Assembly (NCBI GenBank): GCA_002435715.1
Contig: DISD01000104.1
Location: 1 to 13,104, forward strand
Length of the DNA: 13,104 bases
Direction of reading: 5' to 3'
Source of the DNA: Rhodospirillaceae bacterium UBA6219
GTDB lineage: Bacteria > Pseudomonadota > Alphaproteobacteria > Rhodospirillales > Magnetospirillaceae
Shown: positions 1-7,580 of the stretch, piece by piece
Layout: each line of letters starts with the position of its first letter
How positions within the stretch are numbered: position 1 is the first letter of the stretch
Program-made: the position numbers and the translations under genes
Notes under the pieces: model-generated
Seen by the model: the letters and a program-made list of their open reading frames with translations, nothing else
Told to the model about the DNA's origin: nothing
Database searches by the model: none

Positions 1-657
1 CACCAGTTCCGCATCCTGCGCGCGGTGAAGAACCGTTTCGGCGCCACCGACGAAATCGGCGTGTTCGAGATGACCGATGCCGGCCTGGCCGAAGTGGCCA
101 ATCCGTCGGCACTGTTCCTGGCCGAGCGGCGCGGCAACGTCTCGGGGTCGTGCGTGTTCGCCGGGATCGAGGGCACCCGGCCCATGTTGGTGGAAATCCA
201 GGCTTTGGTCGCGCCCAGCACGCTTTCCAGCCCGCGACGCGCCGTAGTCGGATGGGATTCCAGCCGACTGGCCATGATCTTGGCGGTCCTGGATGCCCGT
301 TGCGGACTTGCTTTGTCGGGCAATGACGTTTATTTGAACGTCGCAGGTGGTTTGCGGATCACTGAACCCGCCGCCGATCTGGCGGTCGCCGCCGCCTTGG
401 TCTCGTCGGCCAGCGATATCCCGGTCCCCGCCGACATGGTGGTGTTCGGCGAAATCGGCCTGTCCGGCGAGGTTCGCGCCGTGGCGCAGTCCGATCTGCG
501 ACTGAAGGAAGCGGCGAAACTTGGCTTCGCGCAAGGGCTGGTGCCGGCGACGCCAAGAAAGGGCAAGAATTCCGGGGCCGCAGGGCCTTTGGGGATCAAG
601 CCCATCGGGCACCTGCAGGATATTCTGGGGCTGTTCCGCCCCGCTTCGCGAGAGTGA
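1..657 (+). CDS. radA: DNA repair protein RadA, C-terminal part (5' truncated by window)
   Basis: RadA is a RecA-like branch-migration ATPase that helps process recombination intermediates in the cytoplasm. The reading frame is open from the first base, so the gene begins upstream. The N-terminal zinc finger and Walker A/B motifs are outside the window. The visible part starts at the family-specific KNRFG motif (visible residues 10-14) and continues with the EIGVFEM segment. The Lon-protease-like C-terminal domain follows, with the typical stretches LNVAGGLRITEPAADLA, VVFGEIGLSGEVR and RLKEAAKLGF. The stop is 13 bases before cvpA, so co-transcription is likely. Identification rests on family motifs recognised by eye and is secure; only the extent upstream is unknown. 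Confidence 0.95.
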   Translation, partial: HQFRILRAVKNRFGATDEIGVFEMTDAGLAEVANPSALFLAERRGNVSGSCVFAGIEGTRPMLVEIQALVAPSTLSSPRRAVVGWDSSRLAMILAVLDARCGLALSGNDVYLNVAGGLRITEPAADLAVAAALVSSASDIPVPADMVVFGEIGLSGEVRAVAQSDLRLKEAAKLGFAQGLVPATPRKGKNSGAAGPLGIKPIGHLQDILGLFRPASRE

Positions 658-670
658 GAGCCGACCCCCC

Positions 671-1360
671 ATGGGCAACCTTTCCATAACCGCCGTCGAC
701 GTCGTGGTGGCCGTGGTCTTGCTGGGTTCCGCCGGCTTCGCCTTCATGCGCGGTTTCGTGCATGAAGTCCTGGCCATCGCCGCCTGGGTGGGCGCCGCCG
801 CGGCAGCCCTTTACGGCTTTTCCTATGCCCAGCCGCTGGCCCGCCAATATATCGGCAGCGCCCTGGTCGCCGACATCGCCGCCGGTGCCGCCTTGTTCCT
901 GGTCACCCTTTTGGTGCTGTCCATGCTGACCAAGGCCGCCGCCGACCGGGTGCGCCGTTCGGCGTTGAACAGCGTCGATTCGTCGCTGGGCTTCGCTTTT
1001 GGTCTGCTGAGGGGTGGCGTTTTGGTTTGCCTTGCCCATCTCTTGGTAACCATGGTCACCGAAACACCGCCCAGTTGGCTGGCCGAGGCCAAATCCTATC
1101 CGTGGCTTGAACGCGGAGCCGGCATGCTGCGCACCTTGGCGCCCGACAATTTCGGCGCCGCGCAAGGCCAGGCCAGGCAGGTGTCCAAGGAAGCCCAAGA
1201 CCTGATGCAGGCCGAACAGACCTTCCGCAAATACATCGCCCCCCAGCCTGCCGCCCCGCAGGCCCAAGGCAAACAGACCGAGACGGGCGCCAAGCCCGCG
1301 CAAGGGTACGACCCCGAAAGTCGAAGCCAATTGGATCGCCTGATCCAAGCCAACCAATGA
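671..1360 (+). CDS. cvpA: CvpA family inner-membrane protein
   Basis: This 229-residue protein fits the CvpA family (colicin V production protein), an integral membrane protein commonly found next to purF. About four hydrophobic segments are visible, near residues 8-25, 33-52, 62-87 and 105-127. The family signature around the last pair (SSLGFAFGLLRG, about residues 103-114) is present, as is the FMRGF stretch after the first segment. The C-terminal 70 residues are hydrophilic and rich in Q, A and P, probably a disordered cytoplasmic tail. The ATG is 13 bases after the radA stop. The stop codon overlaps the possible upstream start of purF, so the three genes are likely one transcript. The molecular function is poorly defined in the family; a role in envelope homeostasis is known in other bacteria. 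Confidence 0.9.
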   Translation: MGNLSITAVDVVVAVVLLGSAGFAFMRGFVHEVLAIAAWVGAAAAALYGFSYAQPLARQYIGSALVADIAAGAALFLVTLLVLSMLTKAAADRVRRSALNSVDSSLGFAFGLLRGGVLVCLAHLLVTMVTETPPSWLAEAKSYPWLERGAGMLRTLAPDNFGAAQGQARQVSKEAQDLMQAEQTFRKYIAPQPAAPQAQGKQTETGAKPAQGYDPESRSQLDRLIQANQ

Positions 1361-1380
1361 TGACAGCCGCGAGACCTCCC

Positions 1381-2841
1381 ATGCTGACCACCAATCCTTT
1401 CGACGACGACCATCTGCGCGAAGAATGCGGGGTGTTCGGCATCTACGGCCATCCCGAAGCGGCGGCCCTGGTGGCATTGGGTCTGCACGCCCTGCAGCAT
1501 CGCGGCCAGGAAGCCGCCGGCATCGTCAGCCATGACGGTGGCGCCTTCCACAACCACCGTGATCTGGGCCATGTGGAAGATTGCTTCGGCAACGAAGCCA
1601 TCATCCGCAAGCTGAAGGGCGCCGCCGCCGTCGGCCATGTGCGCTATTCCACCACCGGCGAAACACTGTTGCGCAACGTCCAGCCGTTGTTCGCCGAAAT
1701 GGAATTCGGCGGTCTGGCCCTGGCCCATAACGGCAATTTGACCAACACCAACGTGCTGCGCCGGTCGCTGGTCAAGCGCGGCTGCCTGTTCCAAAGCACC
1801 ACCGACACCGAAGTCATCATCCATCTGATCGCCATCAGCCTGTACACCAGCGTGGAAGACCGCCTGATCGACGCGTTGCGTCAGATCGAGGGCGCCTATT
1901 CCCTGACCTGCCTGACCAAGGACGGCTTGATGGGCGTGCGCGACCCCCTGGGCATCCGTCCGCTGGTGTTGGGCAAGCTGGACGGCGCCTGGTGCTTGGC
2001 GTCGGAAACCTGCGCGCTGGACATCATCGGCGCTGAATTCGTCCGTGACGTGGAACCCGGCGAAATCGTCGTCATCACCGCCACCGGCATCCGCTCGCTG
2101 AAGCCCTTCGGCAACAATGGCCGCCGCTTCTGCATCTTCGAATACATCTATTTCGCCCGCCCCGATTCCATCATGGAAGGCACCAGCGTTTACGAAGTGC
2201 GCAAGCGTATCGGTGCCCAATTGGCCCGCGAAAGCGCCGTCGACGCCGACGTCATCGTGCCGGTGCCCGATTCCGGCGTGCCGGCGGCCATCGGTTACGC
2301 CTCGGAAGCCAATATCCCGTTCGAACTGGGCATCATCCGCAACCATTATGTGGGCCGTACCTTCATCCAACCCACCGACCGTACCCGGCATGTGGGCGTC
2401 AAGATGAAGCACAACCCCAACCGCTTCTACATCGAAGGCAAGCGGGTCATCCTGGTCGACGATTCGATCGTGCGCGGCACCACCAGCCGCAAGATCGTCG
2501 AAATGGTGCGTCAGGCCGGCGCCAAGGAAGTCCACATGCGTATTTCCTCGCCGCCCACCAACCATTGCTGTTATTTCGGCATCGACACCCCGGAACGCGA
2601 AAAGCTGCTGGCGGCACGCTATGACGTGGAAGGCATGGCCAAGCTGATCGGGGTCGATTCCTTGGCCTTCATCTCGCTGGACGGTCTGTACCGCGCCGTC
2701 GGCGAAGAAGCCCGCAACGCCGAAACCCCGCAATTTTGCGACGCCTGCTTCACCGGCGACTACCCCATCAGCCCCACCGATTACGCCGACCAGCTGGCGG
2801 CGGCCAAGCAATTCTCGTTGTTGCCCGAGGGCAGCAAATGA
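1381..2841 (+). CDS. purF: Amidophosphoribosyltransferase (glutamine PRPP amidotransferase), Fe-S type
   Basis: PurF catalyses the first committed step of purine synthesis, making 5-phosphoribosylamine from PRPP and glutamine. The N-terminal class II glutamine amidotransferase domain begins at EECGVFG. The nucleophile is Cys16 if translation starts here, so a propeptide of about 15 residues must be removed. The C-terminal PRTase domain has the PRPP motif VILVDDSIVRGTTS (about residues 356-369). Cys251, Cys397, Cys453 and Cys456 align with the four [4Fe-4S] ligands of the Bacillus subtilis enzyme, so this is the cluster-containing form. ATG 1381 is preferred because the sequence from here looks like a normal propeptide and a weak GCGAGA lies upstream. 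An in-frame ATG at 1357, overlapping the cvpA stop, would add 8 residues. The 3' end overlaps the SDR gene by ATGA. Confidence 0.95.
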   Translation: MLTTNPFDDDHLREECGVFGIYGHPEAAALVALGLHALQHRGQEAAGIVSHDGGAFHNHRDLGHVEDCFGNEAIIRKLKGAAAVGHVRYSTTGETLLRNVQPLFAEMEFGGLALAHNGNLTNTNVLRRSLVKRGCLFQSTTDTEVIIHLIAISLYTSVEDRLIDALRQIEGAYSLTCLTKDGLMGVRDPLGIRPLVLGKLDGAWCLASETCALDIIGAEFVRDVEPGEIVVITATGIRSLKPFGNNGRRFCIFEYIYFARPDSIMEGTSVYEVRKRIGAQLARESAVDADVIVPVPDSGVPAAIGYASEANIPFELGIIRNHYVGRTFIQPTDRTRHVGVKMKHNPNRFYIEGKRVILVDDSIVRGTTSRKIVEMVRQAGAKEVHMRISSPPTNHCCYFGIDTPEREKLLAARYDVEGMAKLIGVDSLAFISLDGLYRAVGEEARNAETPQFCDACFTGDYPISPTDYADQLAAAKQFSLLPEGSK

Positions 2842-3557
2842 GCGGCCGGCTGCAGGGGCGCGTCGCCCTGGTGACCGGCGCCTCGCGCGGGATCGGCCGC
2901 GCGGTCGCCAAGCGCTTCGCCGCCGAAGGCGCCGAGGTGATCTGCGTCGCCCGCACCCAAGGCGGGCTGGAAGAACTGGACGACGAAATCGCCAATGCCG
3001 GTGGCAAGGCGGTTTTGTGTCCGCTGAACCTGCGCGAATTCGACAAGATCGACCAGGTGGCGGCGGCCATGTTCCAGCGTTTCGGCAAGCTGGACATCCT
3101 GGTCGGCAATGCCGGCGACATCGGTGGCGGCCTGGCCCCCATCGGCCATGTGGACCAAAAGCATTTCCAGGAATGCTTCGACATCAACGTCACCGCCAAT
3201 TACCGGCTGATCCGCGCCTTCGCGCCGCTGTTGAAGCAATCCGATTCGGGGCGCGCCATTTTCGTCACTGGCGCCCAGGCCCATACCCACGCCCCCTATT
3301 GGGGGGTCTATTCGGCCAGCAAGGCGGCGTTGGAATCCATCGTGCTGACCTGGGCCGGTGAAATCGCCAACATCTCGGCCATTCGGGCCAATCTGATCGA
3401 TCCCGGCGCCGTCGCCACCCGCATGCGGACCATCGCCTATCCGGGTGAAGACGAGAGCACCTTGCCGCGTCCGGAAGACGTGACAGATTCCTTTGTGGAA
3501 CTGGCGGAACCGGCCTGCTCGAAACATGGGCAGCTTGTGGTTCTGAACCAGGATTAG
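2838..3557 (+). CDS. SDR family NAD(P)-dependent oxidoreductase
   Basis: This 239-residue protein is a classical-length short-chain dehydrogenase/reductase with a Rossmann fold. The cofactor motif TGASRGIG is at residues 13-20, the NAG motif is near residue 90, the structural Asn lies in DINVT, and the active-site YSASK gives Tyr158 and Lys162. The position 13 residues before Tyr158, normally the catalytic Ser, is Gly in VTGAQ; a Thr sits one residue earlier. The substrate cannot be read from sequence. Its ATG overlaps the purF stop (ATGA), so it is translationally coupled and probably co-expressed with purine synthesis. The family assignment is firm. A specific reaction is not supported, and the altered Ser position leaves room for a changed or weakened activity. 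Confidence 0.9.
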   Translation: MSGRLQGRVALVTGASRGIGRAVAKRFAAEGAEVICVARTQGGLEELDDEIANAGGKAVLCPLNLREFDKIDQVAAAMFQRFGKLDILVGNAGDIGGGLAPIGHVDQKHFQECFDINVTANYRLIRAFAPLLKQSDSGRAIFVTGAQAHTHAPYWGVYSASKAALESIVLTWAGEIANISAIRANLIDPGAVATRMRTIAYPGEDESTLPRPEDVTDSFVELAEPACSKHGQLVVLNQD

Positions 3558-3585
3558 GCTGTCGGCGGCTCAGTTGTCGGCCTGA

Positions 3586-3614
3586 TTGACCTGTGCGTCA
3601 CGACACGCGATCAT
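3586..3614 (+). promoter_or_regulatory. Candidate sigma70 promoter upstream of the paralogue operon
   Basis: TTGACC (3586-3591, 5 of 6 matches to TTGACA) is followed after 17 bases by GATCAT (3609-3614, 4 of 6 to TATAAT). It lies in the 196-base gap between the SDR gene and the first paralogue. A direct repeat TGTCGGC (3560-3566 and 3575-3581, 15 bases apart) sits immediately upstream. The leader would be about 130 bases long. It contains a small GCACC/GGTGC inverted repeat (3637-3655) without a T tract. This is inferred from consensus only. Confidence 0.35.
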
Positions 3615-3753
3615 AGAAAGTGAAATGGCGGACCTTGCACCATTGGGAAAGGTGCGGTAAGCCAAATGGGTGGGGGACATAAGTTCGTCGGTCTGGGCGG
3701 GTGGGAACCGTCCGGAAGCCGAAATAAGCGCCCAGAAGGGCGAAGAGGGCGGG

Positions 3754-5028
3754 ATGAGTCAGGCACAGCGTGACAACAAGGCATTCGAAACCAAGGTTTC
3801 GAATTTGATCAATGCCACCCGTCATCTCGAGGTGTCGCAGATCCTGTTGCTGCGCCGTCTGACCATGGCCGACCCGGAAAGCCTGAAATGGGCGTCGCTG
3901 CGCGAACTGGACGTGGTTTTCGCGGTGATCCTGGGCAAGGCGTTGGAACGCGTCGGCGTCGACGCCCTGCGTGACGCCCGGGCCAAACACTTCACCCCGT
4001 TGCTGCCCCTGGACGCCGCTCACCGCGACGAAGACCTGCGGGTGCTGTCGGCGGTGACCGAACCTTTGCTGGGGCCGGCCCCGCCGCCGATCAACGAACA
4101 CGAAGCGATCTTGGCCAAGCTGTTGGCCATGCGTCCCGCCGCCGTCAAGCCGCCGACCTTGCGCAGCATCTCGTCGATCAAGGAACCGCCGCCTTTGTTC
4201 GCCGCCCAATTGGGGCCCGATTCCGAACGGATGATGCCCGGCGAGATCAATCGCATGCGCCTGGATTGCGACGACAAGGCGTTCTCTGATTTCGACACCT
4301 TGTTCGACGACGCCATCTGTTCCTATTCCCGCAAGGTCTTGGGCCTGCTGCAGGTCAAGGGCGACGTCAAGCCGGGGCGCCGCCCCTTCCCGCTGGCCCC
4401 CGAATTCGCCCTTTGTTACGAAGAAGTGCTGCGGCGCTTCGTTCTGCCGCCCATGCGGGCGTCGCGCCACATCCAGCAATTGGGTCTGAACCACAATTGG
4501 GCCGAAGTCGGTGGCGGCAAGCTGATCGAGATCATCCAAGGCGGCGAGGTCAACAATCCCGTCCTGCATAATTGGGACAATCGCTGGAACGCCTTTCGCA
4601 CCCTCAAGGGCAAGAAACCCAAGGCCGAGGACGATCCGTGGCCGCTGTTCCGTGAAGATGCCACCAAAAGCGGTTATGTGCCCCCCGATGAAGACGGCGT
4701 GCGGCTGATGCAGGACATCATCCGCTTCGAGACGGATTCCATCGCCAAGGCCTGGCGCGAGCTGAACCAATTATACGACCAGGAATTCCACCCCAACGCC
4801 CGTCAGGAACAGGCCCGCGAAGGGGCGTTCCGCGATGGCCTGATGAAGTGGATCAGCAAATTGCCGGAAGGCATCGGCGAATTGCTGGCGGTCAAGTGTT
4901 ACTTCTTGTTGGAACGTATCGACGCCACCTATATGCGTCGCCTGCTGACCAATTTCGGCCGCTCCGACAACGACCGCCGACGCAATGCCCCGCAATTGTT
5001 CGAATTTGTGCACAGCATCGGGGAATGA
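3754..5028 (+). CDS. Uncharacterised protein, paralogue A of a tandem pair
   Basis: I do not recognise this 424-residue protein. It looks soluble, with no signal peptide or membrane segment. It is clearly paralogous to the next gene. Residues 32-66 align with residues 30-64 of that protein with 25 of 35 identical. Further shared blocks are SDFDTLFDDAI (178-188), NNPVLHNWDNRW (267-278), DPWPLFREDA (294-303), the Arg/Gly-rich GAFRDGL (357-363) and NFGRSDNDRR (400-409). Compared with its partner it carries a longer, Pro-rich linker at about 105-165, probably a flexible connection between an N-terminal helical region and the conserved core. ATG 3754 is preferred over an in-frame GTG at 3670: the paralogue begins at the equivalent residue, and a GAGGG Shine-Dalgarno sequence lies 4-8 bases upstream. 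It is likely first in an operon with the paralogue and the macro-domain gene. Confidence 0.85.
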   Translation: MSQAQRDNKAFETKVSNLINATRHLEVSQILLLRRLTMADPESLKWASLRELDVVFAVILGKALERVGVDALRDARAKHFTPLLPLDAAHRDEDLRVLSAVTEPLLGPAPPPINEHEAILAKLLAMRPAAVKPPTLRSISSIKEPPPLFAAQLGPDSERMMPGEINRMRLDCDDKAFSDFDTLFDDAICSYSRKVLGLLQVKGDVKPGRRPFPLAPEFALCYEEVLRRFVLPPMRASRHIQQLGLNHNWAEVGGGKLIEIIQGGEVNNPVLHNWDNRWNAFRTLKGKKPKAEDDPWPLFREDATKSGYVPPDEDGVRLMQDIIRFETDSIAKAWRELNQLYDQEFHPNARQEQAREGAFRDGLMKWISKLPEGIGELLAVKCYFLLERIDATYMRRLLTNFGRSDNDRRRNAPQLFEFVHSIGE

Positions 5029-5091
5029 GTCTTTTGTTACGGGATTTAGCGCGTTATTTTGCCAAGGCTTAGGCAGGGGATCGTGGTCAAC

Positions 5092-6267
5092 ATGAGTGGA
5101 GCCAAAAGCGACACGTTTGAAAACAAAGTGGCCGATCTGGTTGCGGTGACCCAGCAATTGGACGTGCTGCGCATCGTCATGCTGCGCCGGCTGACCTTGG
5201 CCGATCCACAGACCCTGAAATGGGCCAGCGTCCGCCAGTTGGATCTGATCTTCAACGTCATCTTGTCGAAAGCCCTGGAACGTGCCGACGCCGCCCAAGT
5301 GGTGGCCGCCAGCGAAAAGCATTTCGACCCCTTCCTGCCCCCCGGCCCCGAAGACCAGCAGGACAAGGAACGTTGGCTGTTGTTCGATCTGGCCAAGCCC
5401 ATCCTGAACGGCGCCGCCCAGAACGACCAAGGCACCACCGAAGCGGTGCTGGACGAATTGCAGGCCGATGCCGAGGACGAACAGCCGGAATCCTACAGCG
5501 ATTTCGGCACGCTTTTCGACGACAGCATCTCGCGCTATTTGAAACGCACCCTGGCGGTGTTGGCCCCCACCGGCACCCGGCCGCACATTCCCCTGCCCTT
5601 CTACGCCGCGCCGGCCTTCGCGTCGTGTTACCTGCACGTGGTCCGCGGCATCATCTTGCCGCAATTACGATCGTCGCGGCGGCTGAAGGAATTGGCCACC
5701 AGCCGTAATTGGACCGAAGCCGGGGCCTCGGGGCGTATCATCGGCATCATCCAGGCCGGCGAGGACAATAACCCCATCCTGCACCATTGGGATGCCCGCT
5801 GGCAGGCCAGCCACCCCGACCATGTGGTCAAGGACAAGACCGGCAAAGTCCGGCCCAGAAAAGATGCGGACAATCCCTGGCCATTGTTCCGCGAAGACGC
5901 GGAAAAGCATGGTTACGTGCCGCCTTATCCGGCCGACATCCCCATGTTGCAGCGCCTTTTGCGTCTGGATGGTGATGTCTTGGCCGAAAGTTGGGACCAT
6001 CTGGCCCATCTTTACGAACAGGAATACCAGCCGAAAAGCCGTCACGACCAGGGGCGGCCGGGTTCGTTCCGCGACGGGCTGTTGAAATTCATCGACGAGT
6101 TGGACTATCACGGCGGCGATTTTCTGACCATCCGGGCTTTCTTCGAGTTCCCCAAGGTCGACCGCCTGTTCATCAAGCAATTGATCCAGATGATGGGACG
6201 ATCCGACAAGGAACGCATGTTGCGCGCCCCCCTGGTCATCAATTTCTACAACGACCTGCCGAAATAG
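5092..6267 (+). CDS. Uncharacterised protein, paralogue B of a tandem pair
   Basis: This 391-residue soluble protein has no recognised domain. It shares its whole layout with the preceding gene: the N-terminal helical block LRRLTLADPQTLKWAS (31-46), SDFGTLFDDSI (136-146), the NWTEAG...GIIQAGEDNNPILHHWDARW region (206-237), NPWPLFREDA (261-270) followed by GYVPP, SFRDGLLKFI (325-334) and MGRSDKERMLRAP (368-380). The linker at about 105-135 is shorter and acidic. This is therefore an old gene duplication rather than a recent copy. ATG 5092 is chosen because it matches the paralogue start; GGGGA lies 11 bases upstream. An in-frame GTG at 5083 would add three residues. It follows paralogue A by 63 bases and precedes the macro-domain gene by 7, so it is probably co-expressed with both. 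Function unknown. Confidence 0.85.
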   Translation: MSGAKSDTFENKVADLVAVTQQLDVLRIVMLRRLTLADPQTLKWASVRQLDLIFNVILSKALERADAAQVVAASEKHFDPFLPPGPEDQQDKERWLLFDLAKPILNGAAQNDQGTTEAVLDELQADAEDEQPESYSDFGTLFDDSISRYLKRTLAVLAPTGTRPHIPLPFYAAPAFASCYLHVVRGIILPQLRSSRRLKELATSRNWTEAGASGRIIGIIQAGEDNNPILHHWDARWQASHPDHVVKDKTGKVRPRKDADNPWPLFREDAEKHGYVPPYPADIPMLQRLLRLDGDVLAESWDHLAHLYEQEYQPKSRHDQGRPGSFRDGLLKFIDELDYHGGDFLTIRAFFEFPKVDRLFIKQLIQMMGRSDKERMLRAPLVINFYNDLPK

Positions 6268-6274
6268 AACCGCC

Positions 6275-6790
6275 ATGGCCGACGATCCCCGCTTGGAAAT
6301 CGTGCTGGCCGACATCACCACCTTGGCGGTGGATTGCATCGTCAACGCCGCCAATTCGTCCCTGCTGGGCGGCGGTGGCGTCGATGGCGCCATCCACCGC
6401 GCCGCCGGCCCGCAATTGCTGGAAGAATGCCGTCGCCTGGGCGGTTGCCTGCCGGGCGAAGCCAAGGTCACCGCCGGCTATGGCCTGCCGGCCAAATGGG
6501 TCATCCACACCGTCGGCCCGGTGTGGAGCGGCATCCCCAAAGACGATGAGGACTTGGCCGCGTGCTATCGCCATTCCCTGGAACTGGCGGTCAGCCTGGG
6601 CGCCACGTCCATCGCCTTCCCCGCCATTTCCACCGGCGCCTACCGCTTCCCCGCCGACCGCGCGGCAAAGATCGCGGTAGCCACGGCGATGGCGTTCTTG
6701 CAAACGGACCGGCAGTTGGAACGGGTCATGTTGTGCTGTTTTGACGCCAACAGTGTCATCTGGCACCAACAGGCGCTTAACGCCGGTTGA
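6275..6790 (+). CDS. Macro domain protein (MacroD/YmdB-type ADP-ribose or O-acetyl-ADP-ribose hydrolase)
   Basis: This single-domain macro protein of 171 residues is the usual size for the MacroD/YmdB group, which binds ADP-ribose and removes ADP-ribose from acidic residues or deacetylates O-acetyl-ADP-ribose. Visible motifs are the adenine-contacting ADITTL (12-17, normally GDIT), the NAAN segment (24-27), the loop GGGGVDGAIH (32-41) with the catalytic Asp37, and the diphosphate loop AISTGAYRFP (117-126). All key positions of an active MacroD-type enzyme appear intact. The gene starts 7 bases after paralogue B with no strong Shine-Dalgarno sequence, which suggests translational coupling. Its last 14 bases overlap the convergent protease gene. 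Physical linkage to the two unknown paralogues is the best clue that these may act on a nucleotide or ADP-ribose-linked process, but that is inference. Confidence 0.92.
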   Translation: MADDPRLEIVLADITTLAVDCIVNAANSSLLGGGGVDGAIHRAAGPQLLEECRRLGGCLPGEAKVTAGYGLPAKWVIHTVGPVWSGIPKDDEDLAACYRHSLELAVSLGATSIAFPAISTGAYRFPADRAAKIAVATAMAFLQTDRQLERVMLCCFDANSVIWHQQALNAG

Positions 6791-7580
6791 TACGCTCGGC
6801 GACGGGACCGTCCAGGGGCTGCGACAGGGTGCCCGACTTGCCACTGGCCTGCGCCCCTTGCTGGCGGGCCTCGGCGGCGAAGAAATCCACCGGAACCGCA
6901 CCGCCCAGATATTTACCGCCCCCGGTTCCGAAAGTGGCCACATGGATGGCGGACAAGGTCGGCACCCCGTTCTTCCACACCAGAACCGGCGCCCCCGAAT
7001 CGCCATGCACCGCGTCGCAATCATGGGTCAGCACACCGCTGGCCAGCTTGCCGGCCACATGGCAGCCCAAATGGGCGGCGGGGATATGGGCCTTGTCCTG
7101 GCCATAGCCGACAGTCACCAACCAGTCGGCGGGGCCCGGAGTGCTTCCCAAGCCGACCCAGCCCACCTTGTCGCCCAAGGGTTCGGCCAAGATCAGCAAG
7201 GCCCAATCCTGCGATGCCAGAACCGGGGAATACGGCACGTCGAATTGCCAGCCCGGTGAAATGATTGTGCGCTCCACATTGGTGAAAGCCAGATATTGTC
7301 CCCGGTCGTAACCGGCGACGAAACGCAGCGAAGCGGCGGGCATGGGCCGCCTCGTCTTCTTGTTCCACAGACAGTGGGCGGCGGTGACCGCCAGTTTGGG
7401 ACCCAACAGGATGCCGCTGCAATGACCGCCCTGGCCGTTGTTCACACGTCCCACCGCGCTCCACGGATATTGGCCGGCCGCCACCTCGATGCGGTCGTCA
7501 GCCCCCTTGATGCCGTTCAAAGCGGCGGCACCGGCGAAAGACGGCAACAGGGTCAGCAACACGGCAAGCAGACGTTTCAT
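6777..7580 (-). CDS. Secreted trypsin-like serine protease (S1 family)
   Basis: This 267-residue protein is predicted to be a periplasmic or secreted S1 peptidase. The N-terminus (MKRLLAVLLTLLPSFAGA) is a typical Sec signal peptide with cleavage probable near residues 18-20. The catalytic triad is visible: His69 in TAAHC, Asp125 in SQDWALL and Ser195 in GDSGAP. Cys54-Cys70 and Cys173-Cys188 are likely disulfides, fitting an exported protein. The C-terminal 30 residues are Gln/Gly/Ser-rich and may be a disordered tail. There is no PDZ domain, so it is not a DegP/HtrA type. The start overlaps the stop of the ELM1-family gene by ATGA, making it the last gene of a coupled three-gene operon. The 3' end overlaps the macro-domain gene. 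The natural substrate is unknown. Confidence 0.92.
   Translation of the reverse strand: MKRLLAVLLTLLPSFAGAAALNGIKGADDRIEVAAGQYPWSAVGRVNNGQGGHCSGILLGPKLAVTAAHCLWNKKTRRPMPAASLRFVAGYDRGQYLAFTNVERTIISPGWQFDVPYSPVLASQDWALLILAEPLGDKVGWVGLGSTPGPADWLVTVGYGQDKAHIPAAHLGCHVAGKLASGVLTHDCDAVHGDSGAPVLVWKNGVPTLSAIHVATFGTGGGKYLGGAVPVDFFAAEARQQGAQASGKSGTLSQPLDGPVAERINRR

Noticed and set aside
1096..2811. Very long open frame (571 codons) on the minus strand opposite purF and cvpA
   Set aside because: It is antisense to certain genes. Its translation is rich in His, Asp, Gly and Gln without any family motif, as expected from codon bias in GC-rich DNA.
3625..3660. Eleven-residue open frame in the leader of the paralogue operon
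   Set aside because: No ribosome site, no run of one amino acid as in attenuators, and no terminator behind it; most likely chance.
3670..3753. GTG-started N-terminal extension of paralogue A
   Set aside because: The extra 28 residues have no counterpart in paralogue B, whereas ATG 3754 matches its start and has a ribosome site.
3598..4770. Long minus-strand open frame opposite paralogue A
   Set aside because: It shows the same shadow composition, has no motifs, and the opposite strand encodes a protein with a conserved paralogue.
3754..6790. Reading the macro-domain operon as a DarTG-like toxin-antitoxin or phage-defence system
   Set aside because: The macro gene is MacroD-like, and the paralogues show no ADP-ribosyltransferase or nuclease motif; no mobile or phage genes are nearby.
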